NCBI GenBank assembly: GCA_018383375.1
Contig: JAHAWW010000153.1
Span: forward strand, 1 to 28,057
DNA length: 28,057 bases
Source: Prevotellamassilia sp.
Lineage (GTDB): Bacteria; Bacteroidota; Bacteroidia; Bacteroidales; Bacteroidaceae
Reading direction: 5' to 3'
How positions within the stretch are numbered: position 1 is the first letter of the stretch; every line of letters starts with the position of its first letter. Below, in pieces: positions 15,134 through 25,400 of the stretch. The position numbers were made by a program, and so were the translations under genes. A model generated the notes under the pieces. The model was not told the DNA's origin. It searched no databases and saw only the letters and a list, made by a program, of their open reading frames with translations.

Positions 15134-18100
15134 ATGAATAGCTTAAAATATTTCTTGACCTTAGCCCTGTGCTTCTGCTGTATCACAGCCTTTGCACAGA
15201 AGCGCATCTCAGGACACGTCTGGAGTTCAGCAGACAATGGGCCTGTGGTGATGGCTAACGTGGCCGAAATCGACAAGTCTAACCGTGCGGTTTCAGCTAC
15301 GCAGACCGATGCCAATGGTAACTTCTCCTTGGCAATTAAAAATCCGGCCAATACGTTGCAGGTTTCTTATATCGGTTACAAGACGGTGAGACGCGCTATC
15401 GGAACGCAAACTTCCTTCCGCATTGAACTCGTTGACAACACGACCTTTAAAGAGGCTGTAAAGACCGTGACCCGTAAAACCAAGGCCAATGGTATGGTCA
15501 TTCCCGAACGAGAAATTTCAATCGCTCAGCAGTCGCTCAACATGGATGCCATGGAAGGTCTCTCGTTCGAGACCGCCGGTGAGGCACTTCAAGGACAGAT
15601 TGCCGGTCTTGACATCGTATCTAACTCTGGTAACCTTGGTTCTGGTTCGAGTATGCGTTTGCGTGGTACCACCTCTATCAACGGTAACCAAGAGCCTCTT
15701 ATCGTTGTCGATGGTTATATCCTTGAGGACTATGACTCTGACGAGTTTGACCAGAACGACATGAACGAAGAGAAGTTTGCTAACCTGCTTAAGGTTAACC
15801 CTGAAGATATTCAGAGTATTAACGTCCTTAAAGACGCTGCCGCAACGGCTATTTGGGGTTCACGCGGTTCTAATGGTGTTATCGAGATTAAGACCCGCCG
15901 TGGTTCGCGCGGTAAGACTCGCGTCAACTTTACCTATCGTTTTACCGGCAGATGGCAGACCGAAGGTCTCAAGCTGCTTAATGGTGACGAGTATAAGATG
16001 ATGCTCCAACAGGCTTACCATAACCCTAATCCTTCAGCCAACAACCCCGCCGACGACATCGTCGAATTGCAAGACCGCGAAACCTATCCCTCTTATCGTT
16101 ACAACTACAATAAGAACACCGATTGGGTGGATGCCATCACGCAATTTGGTCAGACACACAACTATGGTGTCAGCCTCTCAGGTGGTGGCGACAAGGCACA
16201 ATTCCGCGTATCAGCCAACTACGATAAAGAAACGGGTACCATCATCAAGCAGAAACTTGACCGTTTCACAACCCGTATGAACTTGGACTACTACGTGTCA
16301 GACCGTATCAAGTTCTCTTCAAACTTCTCTTTGACCTATATCAAACAGTTCAAGAACGCTTACGACAACATGCTCGACTATGCCCAGAAGGCGATGCCGA
16401 ATATGTCTATCACCCGTTGGGAGTGGGACCAAATCAATCAGCGTGCCTACGATACTGGCGAATACTTCCTTATGCCTAAGGTGGCTGATGCCTATGGTCT
16501 TGTAGATCCCAACAGCAACCGCACTTCACGTTATCTTTCTGATATGGTTGACAATGGTAACCCCGTAGCCATTGCCAATCTGGCATGGCGTAAATGGTCG
16601 GAATACACCATCACGCCGCAATTCTCAATTGAATACAAACTCTTGGGTAAAGAAGATACTGAGACGCAGTTGAACTATACCGGTGAGGTCTACCTCAATG
16701 CCTATACTTCAACCAAAAACTCCTTCTATCCTTCATCTCTCGAGTCTAAGACTTGGGACGATGGTGTAGACCGCACCGATAATGCTGAATACAAAGCCTT
16801 GAGTTTCCGTACGCAGCACTCCCTCCTTTTCCGCCCTTACTTTGCAGACGACCGTCATTCTCTCCAAGTAATGGCCCGTGTTGAGATGCGTACCGATAAT
16901 AACACCTATCAGTATATTGCGTCCAGCGGCATCAGTGGTGGCATTACCAACCCCATTGCTCCGGGTTATATGACCGGTGCTTCTACCTCTACGGGTAAAG
17001 GCCACGGTATGAGCGCATTGGGTACTATGCACTATGCATTTGGTTCCAAGTACATGTTCGACTTCACTTTCCGTGCCGACGGTAGCACCAAGTTTGGCTC
17101 AGGTCACAAGTGGGGCTTCTTCCCTGGTATTTCTGCTCGTTGGAACATCAGCGACGAGAATTTCTTCAAGCCGCTAAAGAAGTACATCAGTATGTTGGCT
17201 TTCCGTCCCGGTTATGGTATTACGGGTCTCGCCAGCTTCGGTGAAGGTTTGATTTACAACCAATACTCCAGCTACAATTCTTATAACGGTACGACGGCTA
17301 TCCGTCCTACTAACCTCCGTCTCACCGATATTCGTTGGGAGAAGAGCAAGCAATTGAACTTGGGTGTAAACTTGAACCTCTTTGACGACCTTTTGCGCTT
17401 CGACTTCAACTACTACAATAAGAAGACAACCGACCTGATTAACTCCAATGTAAGTGTGCCCTCAACCAGCGGTTTCTCTGCTTTGAGCTCAGCTAACGTA
17501 GGTTCACTCAAGAATGAAGGATGGGAACTCTATGTAACCACAGGCGATATTGTCAAGATCGGCAAGTTCAAGATGAACGTTCGCTTCAATATGGCCCAAA
17601 ACATTGGTACGGTAACCTCAATGGATGCTTCCGTGTTGAACGCAACCAACAAAGACTTTAACTACGCCAGTGGTAATCAACTCATCCTTTCGCGCATCCA
17701 GATAGGTCACTCACTTGGTGCCATCTATGGTTTCCGCTACAAAGGTGTCTATGCCTATGACTACAAACACAATGGTTACTTTGTGGACGATACCAAGAAC
17801 GAGTATTATATGAGTACGCCCAATGAAGACGGAACCTACTCACGCAATACTGCTAAAGCTACGGGCAAAACCGCACCTATCGTTCGTGACGCTGAAGGCA
17901 ACGTCGTATTCGACAAGAACGGCAACCCGCTTCAGATGGTCTACAACTATGGTGGACAGAATTACCTCTTTGAAGGTGGTGATGTAATCTACGAAGATAT
18001 TAACCACGATGGTCAGATTGACGAACTTGATATTGTTTATCTCGGTTCTTCATACCCCAAACTCAATGGTGGTTTCGGCTTTGATTTCACCTATGGTCGA

Positions 18101-18559
18101 TGGACTTTGAAGACCAACTTCAACTTCCGTGTGGGTAACAAAATCATCAACTTGGCTCGCATGCAAGCCGAGGATATGCGCACCAACAAGAACCAAAGTG
18201 CAGCTGTTAACCACCGTTGGAGAACCAACGGTCAGGTAACTGAAATACCGCGTGCTATGAACGTCAATGTATCTGGTGGTTGGACGCCCAACTCTCTTGT
18301 TAGCGACCGTTACGTAGAAAATGGTGATTACCTCCGCTTCCAGTATTTCCAAGTTGGTTACAGTTTCCCTGCAGAGAAACTCAAACAATTCGGCATCAGT
18401 AGCTTGCGCTTCACCGCTTCTGGCAACAACCTCTTCTGCTGGAGCAAGTACAGTGGAATTGATCCCGACCGATCTGCAAGTGGTTTCTCTCCCTGTATCG
18501 ACAACAACAAGACTCCGCGCGACCGCTCATTCACTGTAGGTTTAAATATTGGTTTCTAA
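15134..18559 (+). CDS. SusC/RagA-type TonB-linked outer-membrane transporter (array copy 1)
   Basis: The 1141-residue protein forms the outer-membrane channel of a SusCD importer. It has a signal peptide (1-21, ending FAQ), a carboxypeptidase-regulatory-like domain (about 23-110; RISGHVWSSADNGPVVMANV, VSYIGYKTVRRA), a plug with the SusC signatures LRGTTSINGNQEPLIVVDGY (VDG 192-194) and NVLKDAAATAIWGSRGSNG (from 230), then a long beta-barrel ending in Phe. An EF-hand-like DINHDGQIDELD (955-966), common near the end of SusC barrels, is present. The usual VVVGYG-type segment between regulatory domain and plug is not recognisable (KTVTRKTKANGMVIPE occupies that place). It lies 13 nt after the FAS1 gene and 12 nt before SusD copy 1, consistent with one complex. 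The substrate is unknown. Confidence 0.95.
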   Translation: MNSLKYFLTLALCFCCITAFAQKRISGHVWSSADNGPVVMANVAEIDKSNRAVSATQTDANGNFSLAIKNPANTLQVSYIGYKTVRRAIGTQTSFRIELVDNTTFKEAVKTVTRKTKANGMVIPEREISIAQQSLNMDAMEGLSFETAGEALQGQIAGLDIVSNSGNLGSGSSMRLRGTTSINGNQEPLIVVDGYILEDYDSDEFDQNDMNEEKFANLLKVNPEDIQSINVLKDAAATAIWGSRGSNGVIEIKTRRGSRGKTRVNFTYRFTGRWQTEGLKLLNGDEYKMMLQQAYHNPNPSANNPADDIVELQDRETYPSYRYNYNKNTDWVDAITQFGQTHNYGVSLSGGGDKAQFRVSANYDKETGTIIKQKLDRFTTRMNLDYYVSDRIKFSSNFSLTYIKQFKNAYDNMLDYAQKAMPNMSITRWEWDQINQRAYDTGEYFLMPKVADAYGLVDPNSNRTSRYLSDMVDNGNPVAIANLAWRKWSEYTITPQFSIEYKLLGKEDTETQLNYTGEVYLNAYTSTKNSFYPSSLESKTWDDGVDRTDNAEYKALSFRTQHSLLFRPYFADDRHSLQVMARVEMRTDNNTYQYIASSGISGGITNPIAPGYMTGASTSTGKGHGMSALGTMHYAFGSKYMFDFTFRADGSTKFGSGHKWGFFPGISARWNISDENFFKPLKKYISMLAFRPGYGITGLASFGEGLIYNQYSSYNSYNGTTAIRPTNLRLTDIRWEKSKQLNLGVNLNLFDDLLRFDFNYYNKKTTDLINSNVSVPSTSGFSALSSANVGSLKNEGWELYVTTGDIVKIGKFKMNVRFNMAQNIGTVTSMDASVLNATNKDFNYASGNQLILSRIQIGHSLGAIYGFRYKGVYAYDYKHNGYFVDDTKNEYYMSTPNEDGTYSRNTAKATGKTAPIVRDAEGNVVFDKNGNPLQMVYNYGGQNYLFEGGDVIYEDINHDGQIDELDIVYLGSSYPKLNGGFGFDFTYGRWTLKTNFNFRVGNKIINLARMQAEDMRTNKNQSAAVNHRWRTNGQVTEIPRAMNVNVSGGWTPNSLVSDRYVENGDYLRFQYFQVGYSFPAEKLKQFGISSLRFTASGNNLFCWSKYSGIDPDRSASGFSPCIDNNKTPRDRSFTVGLNIGF

Positions 18560-18571
18560 GTTTATCGCATT

Positions 18572-20452
18572 ATGAAAAGAATCAAGATATCTAATAAGAT
18601 TATTGCTGCAGGCCTGTGTTTAGCCGGCTTTTGTGCAACATCCTGCGAGGACTTCCTCACCGTATCGCCTGCAGACCGTATAACAGAAGAAGACTTCTGG
18701 AAAAGCAAGAGCGACCTCGATAACGTCCGTGCTGCTGCTTACCGTCAGATGGCCAGTTCTGCCGTGACGTCACGCATCATCTATTGGGGTGAACTTCGTT
18801 CAGACAATGTGACGCTCAACGACCAGTCACAGCAATCTATCCAAAACCTTCAGCAAGGCATTTTGATGCCCACCGAGGGTATGTTTAGTTGGTCTGATTT
18901 CTATACCGGCATCAATTATTGTAATTTGGTGCTTGAAAAAGGAGAAGAAATGACCATCCCCGGCCAAGAAGTTGACCCCAGTTTCCGTCGCAGTGACTGG
19001 CAGACCATCAAAGCTGAGATGCTGTCGCTCCGTGCTCTCTACTATTTCTATTTGGTACGAGCCTATCGCAACGTGCCCTACGTTGATTATGCAGTGCGCA
19101 CAGACGTTGAAGCGCAGAATTGTAAACAAGGTCAGACCCTCGGAGTTGCAATTCTCGGTAAACTCACCGACCAACTCGAATCTAACTTGGCTTATGCCGC
19201 AGACAACTTCGGTTCGGCCAGCGAAAATACCGGTCGTTTCACAAAACGAGGCGTTCACGCCCTTTTGGCTGATATGTATCTCTGGCGCGGCGCCATGCTG
19301 ACCAACTCTGCTAAGAAAGGTGACTATGTTCTCTCTGCTGCGGGCGACACTTTGAACAGTTCTCAAGTTGACAACCTCCGCGACGACTGCTATCGCAAGG
19401 CCATTCAGCACGCAGATTACATCTTGAACTATATGCAGCAAGAGTATGACAAAGACCTTGCCGAAAATCCGGGAATGATTGACGAGAATGCCAACAAGCC
19501 CTATCCTTACCTTACACGTATGGGTAATACAGGCTTTGCCAACGCTTCAGACTATGTTTATTCTCAGGTTTGGGAAGTATCTAACTCAAGCGAGGCCGTA
19601 TTCCAGCTTAAGTATGACGCTAATGCAAGCGTCTCAAATGATGTGCCCTACACCTACTTTGCCAACTATTCCGGCAACTCAGTAAGTACGGGTTATATGA
19701 GCGGTAGCAACTTGCTTTCCGCCAGTGCACCTTCAGCTTACGATCCCGAAGTTGGTTATGGCAAGACAGACATCCGTTTGCTTGAGACCTTGAACTATTC
19801 CCCGACTACAATCTCCCTGCCCACCATTCATAAGAATGTGCTTTCATCTCTTTCAATTTCCAATATGGAAGATATGACCGAAGGCGCTTCTTCAAAGAAC
19901 TACCGCAGTGTGAGAAGTCAGAACTGGCCAATTTATCGTTTGACCGACATTATGTTGATTAAAGCCGAGGCTATTGCTCGCCTTAACCTCCCGTCAGACG
20001 CAAAAGCCAGCACCAATGCCCAAGTGGCTGAAGGCTTTAAACTGACGAATGCCATCTTTGAGCGCAACAATCCGCGTTTGCAAGCATCAGGAACCTCCGG
20101 CGCCGGCGAACTCGTAAGTGACCGTCTCAAAGAGGACTATGCAACCAACGCCGATGCGCCCAAAACTGCAAGCGAACTTCTTAGCCTCGTCTATAACGAG
20201 CGTCAGCGTGAGTTCGTAGCCGAAGGCAAGCGCTGGTTCGACATCGTGCGACAGTGTGAAGCTACTAACTCAACCGTTTCTGACGTTTTGAGCTCGTTCA
20301 TCAGCCTTTCTACTTCAGTACGCAACCGCTTGAAGTTGCTTATGGCAATGTATAACCCCATCTACAGCGAAGAAATCAAAATCAACGGTGTAGAGTATGG
20401 TGGTAATTTGGTTCAAAACCCTGTTTGGGATAGATATACCTCAAATAAGTGA
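18572..20452 (+). CDS. SusD/RagB-type surface binding lipoprotein (array copy 1)
   Basis: The 626-residue protein is the substrate-binding lid of the SusC encoded 12 nt upstream. It has a lipoprotein signal with Cys25 in TSCEDFL, the SusD N-terminal block (VSPADRITEEDFWKS), TPR-like helices (AEMLSLRALYYFYLVRAYRNVP) and the C-terminal block YNERQREFVAEGKRWFDIVR (541-560). Length is somewhat above the common 500-600 residues but within the family. SusD proteins close over the SusC barrel and choose the ligand. No glycan-cleaving enzyme is nearby to indicate the ligand. Confidence 0.95.
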   Translation: MKRIKISNKIIAAGLCLAGFCATSCEDFLTVSPADRITEEDFWKSKSDLDNVRAAAYRQMASSAVTSRIIYWGELRSDNVTLNDQSQQSIQNLQQGILMPTEGMFSWSDFYTGINYCNLVLEKGEEMTIPGQEVDPSFRRSDWQTIKAEMLSLRALYYFYLVRAYRNVPYVDYAVRTDVEAQNCKQGQTLGVAILGKLTDQLESNLAYAADNFGSASENTGRFTKRGVHALLADMYLWRGAMLTNSAKKGDYVLSAAGDTLNSSQVDNLRDDCYRKAIQHADYILNYMQQEYDKDLAENPGMIDENANKPYPYLTRMGNTGFANASDYVYSQVWEVSNSSEAVFQLKYDANASVSNDVPYTYFANYSGNSVSTGYMSGSNLLSASAPSAYDPEVGYGKTDIRLLETLNYSPTTISLPTIHKNVLSSLSISNMEDMTEGASSKNYRSVRSQNWPIYRLTDIMLIKAEAIARLNLPSDAKASTNAQVAEGFKLTNAIFERNNPRLQASGTSGAGELVSDRLKEDYATNADAPKTASELLSLVYNERQREFVAEGKRWFDIVRQCEATNSTVSDVLSSFISLSTSVRNRLKLLMAMYNPIYSEEIKINGVEYGGNLVQNPVWDRYTSNK

Positions 20453-20490
20453 CATTAAGATAAGCATCCATCAAACAAGAATTACCCGTG

Positions 20491-20549
20491 TCAGACTTTT
20501 GAAGGTCAGCTTTCCAGAAAGTGAAACTACACGCTTCAACATCGTCTGA
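20491..20549 (+). other. Two-step stem-loop in the spacer between SusD copy 1 and the second FAS1 gene
   Basis: TCAGAC (20491-20496) pairs with GTCTGA (20544-20549), and inside it TTGAAG (20499-20504) pairs with CTTCAA (20534-20539), separated by a 2/4-nt internal loop. There is no T tract and no TAnnTTTG box in this 144-nt spacer, so it is neither a clear terminator nor a new promoter. It may mark an RNA processing or stability point between the two halves of the array. Confidence 0.4.
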
Positions 20550-20596
20550 AACCGCAAAATCAGGCACGATTGGTCAATTTGAAATCTTAATATACA

Positions 20597-22402
20597 ATGA
20601 AAACTATAAATCATAATATGGTCAAAGGCGGTTTGATTGCCGTAGCAGCTATGCTCTCCTTCTCGGCCTGTACCGACGACCATTTCGATATTCAGGCAGG
20701 AAGCGTCACCGGCGTCAACACCATCTGGCAGAATATTGAGGCCACAGCTGATTTAGACTCAGTTGCTCAGATTTTGCGACGTACAAAAGTGATGAAGTCA
20801 GAAACAGACAAAGGCATAAAGCAAACCTATGCCGAGTTTCTCAATCAGCCGCAGGAAGTGACAGTTTGGTTACCCGTTAATGGCTCTTTCGATGCCAAAT
20901 CCTATCTTGACCGTCTCGACCAGGCCGACGCTCTGCGTAGCTCCGACTCACTCGCCGCAATGCGTATCGACTACGAAGTAGGCAATCAGTTCGTACGCAA
21001 CCACATTGCTCGCTTCAACTTCTCATCAGGTGGTGAGCAGCAGGTGCGTATGCTCAACGGTAAGTTGATTAATTATGTGCCCGGCACTTCGTTCAATGGT
21101 GTGGCTCTTTTGCCTAATGCCATTCCGTCTTCAAATGGTATGCTCAACCTGATGAACGGCCAGTCTAAATTTGCTTATAATATTTATGAGTATATGGCCT
21201 CACACGATGAGTTCAGTGATTTGTTCACCACGCTCGACACTGTGAGCACTTATACTTTCTCTGAGGCTTGGAGCACAGAGGGCACTATGAACAACAACGG
21301 TCAGATGGAATACATCGACTCCGTGTGGATTCGTACGAATGTTCTTGAAGCTAATGCCAACATCTCCAATACCACCAACGAAGACAGTCTGAGCATTGTT
21401 GTGCTTCCCACCAATAGTGCTTTTGCGCAGGCTAAAGACATCGTAAAGTCGCTCTACAAATACAAGTCAAGCTACTGCTACGAATGGTCAAAGTCTACTC
21501 GTGACTTCACCTACAAAGGCTCGCAGGCTCTCAAGTTCAACACCGACTCTTTGTCATCGGCTCGTGCCACAGTGGCCATTCTGAGCCACTCGCTCGTGTC
21601 AGTGTCAAACGTAGTCAACGACGAGTTGCGTTATAAGAAAGACGTCGTATTGGACAAGGCAGAGAAGGCCGACTCGCTCTATGCAGCCAGCTACTCTCAT
21701 ATCTACAACAAGACACCCGGTCAGAAGAACCCCATCTTTGACGATAAAACCGCCATTGATGCCTCAAACGGTTACATCTACGCTGTAGATAACTACAACT
21801 ACGATCCGGCTTATGCTTTCATATCCAAGTCTACGTTGAAGCCAAGTTCTTACAACATTGCTTCATTGACGGGTAGTAGCTCTGAAAATGGCGATCTCAT
21901 CACCCTTGATGACGTAAACTACAACGACACCGTGCCCCTTAACGGTTTGATTGAGAACAATCAGTACTACTACTTCCCAGTATCGGGTAACAACCCCTTG
22001 AACCTTGACCTTCCCCTTAACAACGTGTTGAGTGGCAAGTACAAGATATCGATTGTCATGCTCCCCAACCGCGTCAACAAAAACAACATTCGTTTCTCTG
22101 ATGGTCAAGAGATTATCGAGTCGCCTATATTCGACGCCTCCATACTCGACGACACCGGTTCAGTTCTCCAGTCTGCCGACGGCCAAGCAGGCAAAGTCTC
22201 CAGAATTTCTATTGACCAGACTGGCGCAACGCGCATTGTGCTTTGGGAGTCTTTTGAGTTCCCCTATTGCTATGCTTCATTGCCTTCAGGTTATTCCAGC
22301 TTCCCTCGCTTGCGTATCTCGCTGCCCTACGCTTACCAGCGTCTTGGCAACTGCAAGGCTTTGAGTATTGGAAGCATCATTCTTGAACCTGTAAGAGAGT
22401 AA
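20597..22402 (+). CDS. Surface lipoprotein with two FAS1-like domains and a C-terminal beta-rich domain
   Basis: The 601-residue protein has a lipoprotein signal with Cys25 in SFSACTDDHFD, again with acidic residues after Cys. Two FAS1-like repeats are seen: TIWQNIEATADLDSVAQIL with core strand TVWLPVNGSF (89-98), and a second with IVVLPTNSAFAQA. The last 170 residues or so (GKYKISIVMLPN..., SIGSIILEPVRE) look like a separate beta-sandwich and are not assigned. It takes the same position before SusC copy 2 as the 1013-residue FAS1 protein does before SusC copy 1, 32 nt away, so it is inferred to be the matching accessory subunit. ATG 20597 is used; ATG 20618 would shorten the basic start of the signal. 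Confidence 0.75.
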   Translation: MKTINHNMVKGGLIAVAAMLSFSACTDDHFDIQAGSVTGVNTIWQNIEATADLDSVAQILRRTKVMKSETDKGIKQTYAEFLNQPQEVTVWLPVNGSFDAKSYLDRLDQADALRSSDSLAAMRIDYEVGNQFVRNHIARFNFSSGGEQQVRMLNGKLINYVPGTSFNGVALLPNAIPSSNGMLNLMNGQSKFAYNIYEYMASHDEFSDLFTTLDTVSTYTFSEAWSTEGTMNNNGQMEYIDSVWIRTNVLEANANISNTTNEDSLSIVVLPTNSAFAQAKDIVKSLYKYKSSYCYEWSKSTRDFTYKGSQALKFNTDSLSSARATVAILSHSLVSVSNVVNDELRYKKDVVLDKAEKADSLYAASYSHIYNKTPGQKNPIFDDKTAIDASNGYIYAVDNYNYDPAYAFISKSTLKPSSYNIASLTGSSSENGDLITLDDVNYNDTVPLNGLIENNQYYYFPVSGNNPLNLDLPLNNVLSGKYKISIVMLPNRVNKNNIRFSDGQEIIESPIFDASILDDTGSVLQSADGQAGKVSRISIDQTGATRIVLWESFEFPYCYASLPSGYSSFPRLRISLPYAYQRLGNCKALSIGSIILEPVRE

Positions 22403-22434
22403 CCCCCTACCAGTAAACCTTAAACATTCTTACG

Positions 22435-25400
22435 ATGAGCAATTTTATTAGAAATAATATGATGCAAGGTGCTTTACGAGCCGGCGTTTGCCTGTTCTTG
22501 CTCTCCGGGGCATGCGTACTCTCTGCACAGACTTCTGCCCCCAAAGCCACTCCGGCTTCAGCAACTAAAAAGGCTGCGGCCAATCCCGACTCCAAGTTTG
22601 TGATGAAGGAAGTCAAAGGTTTCGTCTTTGATGCAGCAACCAAACAACCTCTGGCCGGTGTCAAGGTTCAGGCTCTTAACAATCGTCGTTATACAGCCTT
22701 GACCGACGACAAGGGTGCATATACCATCAAAGTGCCTGATTTCGTCACCTCACTCTATGTGGCTATTGAGAATTATGCTCCCGGCCACATCGCCATCAAG
22801 GCCGACGAAAACCAAAACACCAGCCTTTACTCCTCTGACTTGAAGAGCATCTATTCAGATGGAACCGAACTTTTCTCTCGCACCGCGCTCGACATCAATG
22901 AGTCCAGTTCTTTGACTATCGAAGGTGACATTGAGAACAAGCTCAATGGCGCCGTCCGCACGATTAATCGTGGTGGTCTTCCGGCTCAAGGTGTGGCTAT
23001 GTTTATGAACGGTATCAATTCGCTCAATGCCAATGCCCAGCCGCTGATTGTAGTAGACGGTGTCATTTGGGATATGCAATATGACCGTACGACCTTGCAC
23101 AATGGTTTCGTCAACAACATCTTTAGCATTATCGACACTGAAGATATTGAAAACGTACAGGTATTGAAGAACGGTACGGCGCTTTATGGTGCCCAAGGTG
23201 CCAATGGTGTCATCCTCATCAATACCAAGCGTGGCAAAAGCATGGTGACTCGCATTAACATCCGCGCCTATGGCGGATTTGAACTTGCTCCCGAAAAGAT
23301 GAGCATGATGAATGCCAGCCAATATCGCAACTATGTCACAGAATTCTTGGGTACGACTTACAAAGGTCAGGAATACTTCAAAACGACCACTACGGTGCCC
23401 AGCTTTATGAATGAAGACCCCAACTTCTTCCTCTATCCCATCTACCACAACAATACCGACTGGCAAGATGGTATGTACAAGACGGCCTTCACCCAAAACT
23501 ACCGTGTCAACGTAGAGGGTGGTGATGACGTCGCCATGTACAACCTTTCGTTGGGTTACTCAGGGAGTGACGCCGTGGCCAAGCAGACCGATTTCAGCCG
23601 CTTGAACATTCGCTTCAACTCCGACATTAAGCTCTTCAAGAACTTCTCTACCGGTTTGGACATCTACTACGGACGCAACGCCTACAATCTTCGCGACAAC
23701 GGCTGGGCTCAAGATTATTCCGACCGCAACATCGCTTCGCCCAATGTCTTGGCGCTCATTCAGTCTCCCTTCATCAGCCCCAACGCCCACTATATCTATT
23801 ATGAGGATGGATTGAAGTTGGGACACACCGACACTCAGTATTCAGGCAAAGACTACACTGCAGCTCACAATCCCTATAGCTTTGCTTCACAGTTTGGCTA
23901 CGCAGGCTTCGTAAATCCCTACTGGATTTTGAGCAACGGCGACGGTGACAACAAAAACTTCATGGAACTCACCCAGTTCGCTTTGAACGTGGCTCCGAAG
24001 TATGAGATAGGCAAATACCTCACCATCAGCGACCGTTTCAGCTATATCATGAACCGCTACAATGAGAAGTATTATTTGCCTCATGACGGTACGCCTGCTA
24101 AGGAAGTTGAAGGCCTTGGTACTGTACAGAGCATCATGATGTCTCAGTTCAGCAAAGAGACTTCGATCTTCAACGACCTCCGCATCAATTGGCAGCGTCA
24201 TTTCGGTGCCCACTACTTGAACCTGATGGGTGGCTTCCGCCTGACCTCGTTCTCTTACAATAGCAGCAACATCACCGGTTACAACAACGACCAGGATAAG
24301 ATGCCTAACGTGACCACCTCTCTCGACTATATCAGCTATGGTGGTAAGAGTGACACTTGGACCAACCTGGCCTACTATCTCAATGCCGATTACAATTTCA
24401 AAAACAAGTATTTCGTCAACGTAGGTCTCACCGCAGAGTCTTCTTCTCGCTTTGGTAAGCAAGCAGCAGAAGGCATCAAGGTGGCCGGCGTGAAATGGGG
24501 TCTCTTCCCCTCTGTTCAATTGGGTTGGCTCATCTCTTCTGAGAAGTGGTTTGATGTCAAAGGCATCGACTATCTCAAACTTGTTGCCGGTTATGAAGAG
24601 AATGGTAACGATAACGTAGACTACTATGCAGCCCGCACCTATTTCGAAAACGGCAAGTTCATCGACGAGGCCACCGGTCTTAAGTTGGCCAACATCGAGA
24701 ACCCCACCATTCAGTGGGAAACCACTCGCCGCTTCAACGTAGGTTTGCAGACCAGCCTCCTCAACAACCGTCTGTCAGTTGGCGTCGACTACTTCTGGTC
24801 TAAGACCTCCAACCTCTTGACCCGCAAAGCCGTCAGCGACATCACCGGTCTGAAGTTCCTTTGGGCCAATGATGGTGCACTCAATAACACCGGCGTGCAA
24901 ATCAACACCAACGCCATCCTCGTTAACAGCCGCAACTGGAAGTGGCAAGCAGGCTTTAGCATTGGTCACTACAGAAACGAAGTGAGCGACCTCGCCGACA
25001 ATAGCATCAACTACATCACCACTTACGCACTCGATGCAAACGGCCATCGCATCGAAGGTTCTGCCCAGAAGATTCACGGTTATACCTCATCCATCTATGG
25101 CAGCAACAACATCTTGACTGCCGTAGGTCAAGCAGCCGGTGTATTCTATGGCTACCAGACCGCTGGTGTATTCGCCACCGAGGACGAAGCTTCAACCGCT
25201 GGCAAATACGGCTACCTCCGTTACCCCACCGGCCTGACTCAAGATCCCTATCGTCAGTTCCAAGCCGGCGACGTTCACTTCGTCGACCAGAACGGCGACG
25301 GTTGGATTAATGAAGCTGATATGGTCAAGATTGGCGACCCCAATCCCGACATCTACGGTAACATCTATACCAGCCTCAGCTGGAAGGGTCTGACTCTTGC

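Noticed and set aside
18827..19441. Minus-strand open frame inside SusD copy 1
   Set aside because: Antisense to conserved SusD blocks and without any recognisable domain.
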